DNA of 64,000 nucleotides from WHTK01 sp963711035 (GTDB lineage: Bacteria; Chloroflexota; Dehalococcoidia; DSTF01; WHTK01). The notes beneath the pieces are model-generated. The model did not search any database. It had not been told where the DNA came from and saw nothing but the letters and a program-made list of their open reading frames with translations. Both the position numbers and the translations under genes were made by a program. Positions 56,900 through 64,000 of this stretch are shown one piece after another. The first letter of the stretch is position 1. Each line of letters begins with the position of its first letter. The stretch spans positions 248,001 through 312,000 of the forward strand of contig CAVQCN010000003.1 in the NCBI GenBank assembly GCA_963711035.1. The letters are read 5' to 3'.

Positions 56900-59194
56900 T
56901 TAGGCCTCGTCCTTGAGCAACTCGTCCAGGATCACCCGAGGCGAGATGGGCAGGTGGGTGAACTGTATGCCGGTGGCCTCGGCGATTGCCGACTGCACGG
57001 CCGCCAGCGGCGGTACGATCGGCACCTCACCGACGCCGCGCACGCCGTACGGGTGGCCCGGGTTCGGGACCTCTACGAGCACCGTGTCGATCATGGGCAC
57101 GTCGAGCGCGGTCGGCACGCGGTAGTCCAGGAAGCTGGAGTTCTGCATGCGGCCGTCGTCGCCGTAGAAATACTCTTCCGTGAGAGCCATGCCGATGCCC
57201 TGGGCGACGGCGCCCTGGATCTGGCCTTCGACGTAGCTGGGGTGGATGGCCGTGCCGACGTCCTGGACTGCGGTGTAGCGCAGGATCGTCGTCTTGCCCG
57301 TCTCGCGGTCGACCTCCAGGTCGACGATGTGGCCGGCGAAGGCCGGACCCACCGAGCTGCGGTTGATGTTGACGCCGACCTCGATGGTGCCGCCGGTGTG
57401 GTGCAGGCGGCCGCAGAGCTCCTCAAAGGTGAAGCTGCGGTCCTTCCCCTCGGCGTCCTTGGGGCCGTGGATCACGCCGTTGTCGGCGTAGGTGACCTGG
57501 TCCTCGCCGCACTCCCAGATCTTGGCGGCGCGCGTGACGAGCTCTCGGCGCATCGCCATACCGAGCTCGTAAGCAGCCCAGCCACCTGCAAAGGTGGTGC
57601 GGCTGCCGGCCGTCATGTTGGTGAAGCCGATCGAGTCCGTGTCGACTACTTTGGGGTGGACGCGGTCCTCGGAGATGCCGAGCGTCTCGGCCAGTTGCAT
57701 GCTCAGCGAGGAGCGGGTGCCGCCGATATCCACCGAGCCTATGATGAAGCTCACTGTGCCATCGACGTTGATGCTGCCGCTGCTGCTGGTCTCCATGCCC
57801 GCGTTGCCCCAGTAGCCCATGGCGACGCCGCGGCCCCGGTCGTTGCCTTGCAGCTCCGACTTGTAGTGCGGGTGGTCGCGCATCGCTTCCATCACTTCGA
57901 CGATGCCGACGCGGCTCCACTTGCCACCCTGTGGACGGTCGTCGCCCTCCTTGGCGGCGTTCTTGAGGCGCAACTCCATCGGGTCCATGCCGATAGTCGT
58001 GGCCAGCTCGTTGAGCAGCGACTCGACGCCGAGCTCGCCGGCGGGCGTGCCGGGAGCGCGGTAGGCCGCCGTCTTCGGCCGGTTGACGACGACGTCGTAG
58101 CCGTCGATCTGGAAGTTCGGCAGGTTGTAGGGCGCCAGGGCGCCGTTCATGCCGCCGCCGACCGGAGCCCCCGGGAAGGCGCCGGCCTCGTAAGCCATGT
58201 AGACCTCGGCGGCGGTGATGGTACCGTCCCGCTTGATGCCGATCTTGGCGCGGCTGTAGGTGCCGGAGGTTGGGCCGGTCGCCTCGAAGACCTCTTCGCG
58301 GGTCATGACCATCTTCACGGGGCGGTTCGCCTTGCGTGACAGCATGGACGCGAGCGGCTCAAGGTACATCGGCAGCTTGCCACCGAAGCCGCCGCCGATC
58401 TCCATCGGCACGACGGTGATCTCGGAGACGGGCTTGTTCAGCACCTCGGAAAGCGTAGTGCGGCAGCCGAAGGGGTTCTGCGTGCTGCACCACACGGTCA
58501 GGTGGTCGTCGCTGTTCCAGAAGGCGGTGCCGTTCTGCGGCTCGATGTAGCCCTGGTGGTACATCTGCGTCGTGTACTCACGCTCGAGGACGACGTCGGC
58601 CTCGGCGAAGCCCTTGTCGAGGTCGCCCTTCTTGTACTGCATGTGGGCGGCGACGTTGGTGGGCTTGTTCGATTTTTCGACCGCCAGCGGCGTCGTGTCC
58701 TGGGTGCGCAGGTTCTGGTGCAGAATCGGCGCCGAGTCTGCCATGGCGTCGCGCACGTCGAGGACGGGCGGCAGCACTTCGTACTCCACGTCGATCAGTG
58801 CGAGTGCGTCCTCGGCGACGTGCGGGTCCGTGGCGCAGACGGCGGCGACCGCGTGGCCGCGGTACAGCGCCTTCTGCGACGCGAGGAAGTTCTCCAGCAC
58901 GAAGCGCAGGCTGGAGACAGCGCCTTCGCCGACGTCGGTCATGCCTTCACCGGCGGCCGGGAAGTCGGCGGCGGTGATGACGGCCCTTACCTCGGGCAGC
59001 GCCAGCGCCTTCGACGCATCGATCTTCTTGATGCGAGCGTGGGCGTGCGGGCTGCGCTTGACGCGGCCATAGAGCATGCCGGTGAGATGAATGTCGGCGC
59101 CGTACTGGGCGCGGCCCGTGACCTTGTCGGTGCCATCCGGCCGGATCGGGCGCGTGCCGATGACTCGATACTCTTTGTTCGGGGTGGTAACCAT
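56900..59194 (-). CDS. Molybdenum hydroxylase large subunit (xanthine dehydrogenase family)
   Basis: A 764-residue molybdopterin-binding subunit. It has the N-terminal 'DGTDKVTGRAQYGADIHL' and 'SPHAHARIKKID', and the cofactor regions 'GGGFGGKLPMYLEPLAS' and 'AYRAPGTPAGELGVESLLNE'. Near the end are 'GIGMALTEEYFYGDDGR' and 'GVRGVGEVP' with the Glu. The 'AYRAPG' motif is not the AYxCSFR of aerobic CO dehydrogenase, so the substrate is more likely an aldehyde, purine or aromatic. ATG 59194 follows GGAGG. Confidence 0.9.
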   Translation of the reverse strand: MVTTPNKEYRVIGTRPIRPDGTDKVTGRAQYGADIHLTGMLYGRVKRSPHAHARIKKIDASKALALPEVRAVITAADFPAAGEGMTDVGEGAVSSLRFVLENFLASQKALYRGHAVAAVCATDPHVAEDALALIDVEYEVLPPVLDVRDAMADSAPILHQNLRTQDTTPLAVEKSNKPTNVAAHMQYKKGDLDKGFAEADVVLEREYTTQMYHQGYIEPQNGTAFWNSDDHLTVWCSTQNPFGCRTTLSEVLNKPVSEITVVPMEIGGGFGGKLPMYLEPLASMLSRKANRPVKMVMTREEVFEATGPTSGTYSRAKIGIKRDGTITAAEVYMAYEAGAFPGAPVGGGMNGALAPYNLPNFQIDGYDVVVNRPKTAAYRAPGTPAGELGVESLLNELATTIGMDPMELRLKNAAKEGDDRPQGGKWSRVGIVEVMEAMRDHPHYKSELQGNDRGRGVAMGYWGNAGMETSSSGSINVDGTVSFIIGSVDIGGTRSSLSMQLAETLGISEDRVHPKVVDTDSIGFTNMTAGSRTTFAGGWAAYELGMAMRRELVTRAAKIWECGEDQVTYADNGVIHGPKDAEGKDRSFTFEELCGRLHHTGGTIEVGVNINRSSVGPAFAGHIVDLEVDRETGKTTILRYTAVQDVGTAIHPSYVEGQIQGAVAQGIGMALTEEYFYGDDGRMQNSSFLDYRVPTALDVPMIDTVLVEVPNPGHPYGVRGVGEVPIVPPLAAVQSAIAEATGIQFTHLPISPRVILDELLKDEA

Positions 59195-59307
59195 TGCTGC
59201 CTCCAGTGGCTGCATCTGCCTACATTAGTGAGGACGTGCGCCCGCCTCATCGCCGCGAGCGAATCGGATCGGACGCCTTCAGCTTAAATGATTAGCGGGG
59301 GGATCGT

Positions 59308-59338
59308 CAGGGGGCTACCGATTTCCGGTAGCCCCCTG
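59308..59338 (-). other. Strong stem-loop between the 2Fe-2S and Mo subunits
   Basis: CAGGGGGCTACCG and CGGTAGCCCCCTG pair perfectly over 13 bp around a 5-nt loop. There is no U-run, so it is more likely an mRNA-processing or stability element that sets subunit ratios than a terminator. Confidence 0.6.
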
Positions 59339-59353
59339 CGGTTCTCGAGATTG

Positions 59354-59836
<483 letters not shown>

Positions 59837-59837
59837 T

Positions 59838-60707
59838 TTACTCGCCTCTTGCTCGCTGACCGGCCCGGCGCAGGGTGTGCTGCACCAGGACGGAAGATAG
59901 GTGCTTGCGCTGCTTGATGGAGCCGCGCATGTCGTCGATGGGGGTAGCTGCGGCCTTCGCGGCTTCGCCGGCGGCGAGGATGGTCTCTTCCGTGAGGGGC
60001 TTGCCCACCAGGGCGTCGGCCGCACCCTGCACCAGCAGGGCCGTCGGCGCGACGGCGCCGATGGAGACACGGGCCCAGGTCACGGTGTCGCCTTCCAGAC
60101 GCAGGGCGGCGCCGGCGTTCGTGACGGCGATGTCCATCTCATTACGAGGGATGAACCGCTCCCAGGCCGAGCTGCTGTGCGCCGGCGTGGACGGGAACTG
60201 GATGGAGACGACGAACTCGCCGGGCTGGAGGACGTTGCGCCCCGGGCCGGTGTTGAAGTTCTCGACCGGGACCTGGCGCCGGCCGTTGGGTCCGGCGATG
60301 TTCACCATGCCTTGCAGCACGATCATGGCCGGTACCGAATCGGCCGCGGGACCCGAGTTGCACAGGTTGCCGCCGATGCTGGCCCTACCCTGGATGGCAG
60401 TGCCGCCGATGACGGACGTGGCCTCGACCAGGGCCGGGTAGAGCCGGCGCACGGTGTCGTCGCCGTAGATGCGATAACAGGGCGTGGCCGCGCCTACGGT
60501 GAGACCGGCATCCGCGTCATACGTGAGCTGCTGGGTTTCCGCGATGGGCTTGATGTCCACGAACATCGAGACTTCGCGGCGTCGTTCGCGGGCCTGGACG
60601 ATGAGGTCCGTGCCGCCGGCCAGGACGCGTGCCGTGGGGCCACCTTTTTGAAGCAGATCGACAGCTTCATCGACAGTTGTCGCTCGCGCGTACTTTACGT
60701 CTTGCAA
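59838..60707 (-). CDS. Molybdenum hydroxylase FAD-binding subunit
   Basis: A 289-residue CoxM-type flavoprotein with 'VLAGGTDLIVQARE' and 'TAIQGRASIGGNLCNSGPAAD', the two FAD contacts, and a C-terminal CO-dehydrogenase-flavoprotein domain. TTG start behind AGGAGAAAA. First gene of the operon FAD / 2Fe-2S / Mo / MoaD-like. Confidence 0.92.
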   Translation of the reverse strand: MQDVKYARATTVDEAVDLLQKGGPTARVLAGGTDLIVQARERRREVSMFVDIKPIAETQQLTYDADAGLTVGAATPCYRIYGDDTVRRLYPALVEATSVIGGTAIQGRASIGGNLCNSGPAADSVPAMIVLQGMVNIAGPNGRRQVPVENFNTGPGRNVLQPGEFVVSIQFPSTPAHSSSAWERFIPRNEMDIAVTNAGAALRLEGDTVTWARVSIGAVAPTALLVQGAADALVGKPLTEETILAAGEAAKAAATPIDDMRGSIKQRKHLSSVLVQHTLRRAGQRARGE

Positions 60708-60892
60708 TTTTCTCCTCCGCTTGGCGTACCCTAACTCGATTTCGAGTCTGGTTGCAAGCTGATCGAAGTCTGAAAAGAACGGTCCAATCTCCTCTGGACA
60801 CAGGCGAATCTGCCGATATATGCTTCAAAGGTCGCACGCAGATGTGCGGCCTGCTGGCATCCTGCCGGGGAGCGGTTTGGCGGCGTCGGTTG

Positions 60893-60922
60893 TTGACGCT
60901 GGGCGAAACGCAGTGCTAGGAT
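60893..60922 (+). promoter_or_regulatory. rRNA operon promoter P1
   Basis: TTGACG (60893-60898), 18 bp spacer, TAGGAT (60917-60922), preceding the 16S gene by about 190 bp. The stretch from 60708 to 61117 holds no gene, only these promoters and the rRNA leader. Confidence 0.65.
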
Positions 60923-60974
60923 GCTCGGGTAGCTCTCGACCTTACCAAGTTACGCAAAGACCGCGCTGTCGGTT

Positions 60975-61003
60975 TTGACGAGCGCGGTCTTGCATGCTAG
61001 TCT
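60975..61003 (+). promoter_or_regulatory. rRNA operon promoter P2
   Basis: TTGACG (60975-60980), 17 bp spacer, TAGTCT (60998-61003). The -35 box lies in the loop of an inverted repeat (AGACCGCGCT with AGCGCGGTCT). Confidence 0.5.
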
Positions 61004-61029
61004 GGTCGGCGCTCCGATTCGTCGGAGCG

Positions 61030-61066
61030 GCACCTTGACAACTGAATAGTGAGAGGAAGCACGGGT
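61030..61066 (+). other. 5' arm of the pre-16S processing stem
   Basis: GCACCTTGACAACTGAATAG TGAGAGGAAGCACGGGT can pair over most of its length with 62750-62792 (ACCCGTGG...GTCAAGGTGC). It is the expected RNase III-type stem enclosing 16S. Confidence 0.75.
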
Positions 61067-61117
61067 AACCCGTTAACAAAGGGAAATCCGGACTCGCGTT
61101 TAGCGAGTTTCCAGGTT

Positions 61118-62616
<1,499 letters not shown>

Positions 62617-62749
62617 CTAGGGAGTGCAAACGAGCCATCCAAAAGCCGAACGGTGTTTAGGCGGCTCGCAAGCCATCCTAGGTCGATCGGTAATCCCTTT
62701 TCGGAGGGAGCCGTGAGAGCTAGTCCAGCTCTAAACTGGACAACCCCTT

Positions 62750-62792
62750 ACCCGTGGGTATGCTTCCTTTCACTATTTAGAGGTCAAGGTGC
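62750..62792 (+). other. 3' arm of the pre-16S processing stem
   Basis: Complementary to 61030-61066: GTCAAGGTGC pairs GCACCTTGAC and TCACTATTTAG pairs CTGAATAGTGA, with a bulge at GGTAT. Confidence 0.75.
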
Positions 62793-62838
62793 ACCGCCAG
62801 GTGCCTTCGCCGTCATGAGGCAGCGAAGGTTGCTACCG

Positions 62839-62915
62839 GGGCCATTAGCTCAGCTGGTTAGAGCGCGGTCCTGATAAGACCGAGGTCGGTGGTTCGAGTC
62901 CACCATGGCCCACCA
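62839..62915 (+). tRNA. tRNA-Ile (GAT)
   Basis: 77-nt cloverleaf with acceptor GGGCCAT/ATGGCCC, anticodon GAT in CCTGATAAG and T-arm GGTTCGAGTCC. CCA is encoded. Usual first spacer tRNA. Confidence 0.97.
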
Positions 62916-62958
62916 CCGAAAGCTCGGAACCAGCCGGTGCAACGGGTTTGCTCAGGAT

Positions 62959-63034
62959 GGGGCCGTAGCTCAGTTGGGAGAGCACCTCCTTTGCAAGGAG
63001 GGGGTCAGGAGTTCGAGCCTCCTCGGCTCCACCA
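62959..63034 (+). tRNA. tRNA-Ala (TGC)
   Basis: 76-nt cloverleaf, acceptor GGGGCCG/CGGCTCC, anticodon TGC in TTTGCAAG, T-arm AGTTCGAGCCT. CCA is encoded. Second spacer tRNA, 43 nt after tRNA-Ile. Confidence 0.97.
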
Positions 63035-63053
63035 GAAAACAGGGTTGAGTCTC

Positions 63054-63083
63054 TTGCGCCGGGATCGCCGGGCGGGCTATGAT
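63054..63083 (+). promoter_or_regulatory. Possible promoter inside the rRNA spacer
   Basis: TTGCGC (63054-63059), 18 bp, TATGAT (63078-63083). It would start an RNA near 63090 that meets the terminator at 63161. Weak -35 box. Confidence 0.35.
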
Positions 63084-63160
63084 GAGTGTTGGAGCTTGAA
63101 TGACACAGTGCGGAGCCGAACTCGATAGCTGACCCAGATGCGGGTAGACCGTGAACCACG

Positions 63161-63187
63161 ATCGGCCTGAGCATCAGGCCGATTTTT
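63161..63187 (+). terminator. Intrinsic terminator-like hairpin between tRNA-Ala and 23S
   Basis: ATCGGCCTGA and TCAGGCCGAT form a perfect 10-bp stem with loop GCA, then TTTT. It lies in the 382-bp spacer between tRNA-Ala and 23S, which holds no other gene. rRNA antitermination would be needed to read through. Confidence 0.75.
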
Positions 63188-63322
63188 GTGTCAGGCGAGT
63201 AGCGTCAGGGCTCCACAGAAAACGAACGAGGACACGGGCGGGAGGAGTTCTTCCCTCGAGAAGGACTGATCCCGCCGGCGGCTTCGCCGGATGCCGGAAC
63301 GGGGCAATTGCCCCAGGCCGGC

Positions 63323-63350
63323 GGCACCTTCAAAACTGAATAGAGTTGAA
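63323..63350 (+). other. 5' arm of the pre-23S processing stem
   Basis: GGCACCTTCAAAACTGAATA resembles the pre-16S arm (GCACCTTGACAACTGAATAG). By analogy it is the left arm of the 23S stem, whose right arm lies beyond the window. Confidence 0.45.
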
Positions 63351-63416
63351 GCTGGTACTTCAATTATCTCGATCGCGTAATCGGACACGATTTGATTGCG
63401 CGTGGGCCTTAATGTA

Positions 63417-64000
<584 letters not shown>

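Noticed and set aside
56900..59194. Aerobic CO dehydrogenase large subunit
   Set aside because: The diagnostic AYxCSFR loop is replaced by AYRAPG, as in xanthine dehydrogenase-type enzymes.

Overview
The window is 64 kb of high-GC bacterial chromosome. The 16S rRNA gene near its right end has signatures I associate with Chloroflexota, class Dehalococcoidia or a close relative. The gene order (YceD-rpmF-fabD-fabG-nusB-acpP, rpsF-ssb-rpsR) and the abundance of GTG/TTG starts fit that group. The genus cannot be named from sequence alone. There is no insertion sequence, prophage or CRISPR array. The region is mostly housekeeping genes in short, tightly overlapping operons.

Layout. 1-2.7 kb, minus strand: rpsF-ssb-rpsR, a disrupted parvulin-type PPIase and the start of homoserine dehydrogenase. 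2.7-8.4 kb, plus: HtrA protease, a GH18-like anchored protein, rsmD, coaD, a coiled-coil protein and a two-gene membrane system. 8.5-14.7 kb: a lipoprotein hydrolase-like protein, leuS, a Fur regulator, a methyltransferase with an XRE regulator, and mscL. 14.8-18.2 kb, plus: mutM and four further genes joined by overlapping start and stop codons. 18.3-25.1 kb, minus: a LON-domain protein, nuoI-nuoG, an RNase Z-like hydrolase and a membrane GT2 glycosyltransferase behind a c-di-AMP (ydaO) riboswitch. 25.5-30 kb: quinone oxidoreductase, then a minus operon of zinc-ribbon protein, recombinase-like protein, RNase HI and MocA. 30-37 kb, plus: fatty-acid and ribosomal genes, tatA/B-tatC, UDG4 and RNase J. 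37-45.7 kb: UbiB kinase, CoA transferase, PrsW-like protease and a tetrapyrrole cluster (hemB, NUDIX, cobA-hemD, hemC, precorrin-2 dehydrogenase). 45.7-47.6 kb: a zinc/manganese-type metal cluster (substrate-binding lipoprotein, Fur-family repressor, FmdB-type protein with a His-rich tail). 47.7-56.5 kb: a zinc carboxypeptidase-like lipoprotein, DUF2277, PutA-type proline oxidation enzyme, GNAT, DinB, AI-2E-type transporter, GGDEF and PH-domain proteins. 56.6-60.7 kb, minus: a three-subunit molybdenum hydroxylase plus a MoaD/ThiS-like protein. 60.9-64 kb: rrn operon with tandem promoters, 16S, tRNA-Ile, tRNA-Ala and the start of 23S.

Regulation. Several promoters share TTGACG-N17/18-TAGGAT-like elements. 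A few genes appear to have leaderless mRNAs (-10 box 6-9 nt from ATG). The clearest regulatory element is the c-di-AMP riboswitch with a downstream intrinsic terminator in front of the GT2 gene. Other leaders with promoter, mini-ORF and terminator lie before the UDG4/RNase J pair and inside the rRNA spacer.

Quality caveat. At least six conserved genes (PPIase, COG4280-type protein, mocA, tatC, precorrin-2 dehydrogenase, M14-type hydrolase) are interrupted by single-base frameshifts. tatC is normally intact, so I suspect indel errors in the assembly rather than mass gene decay.
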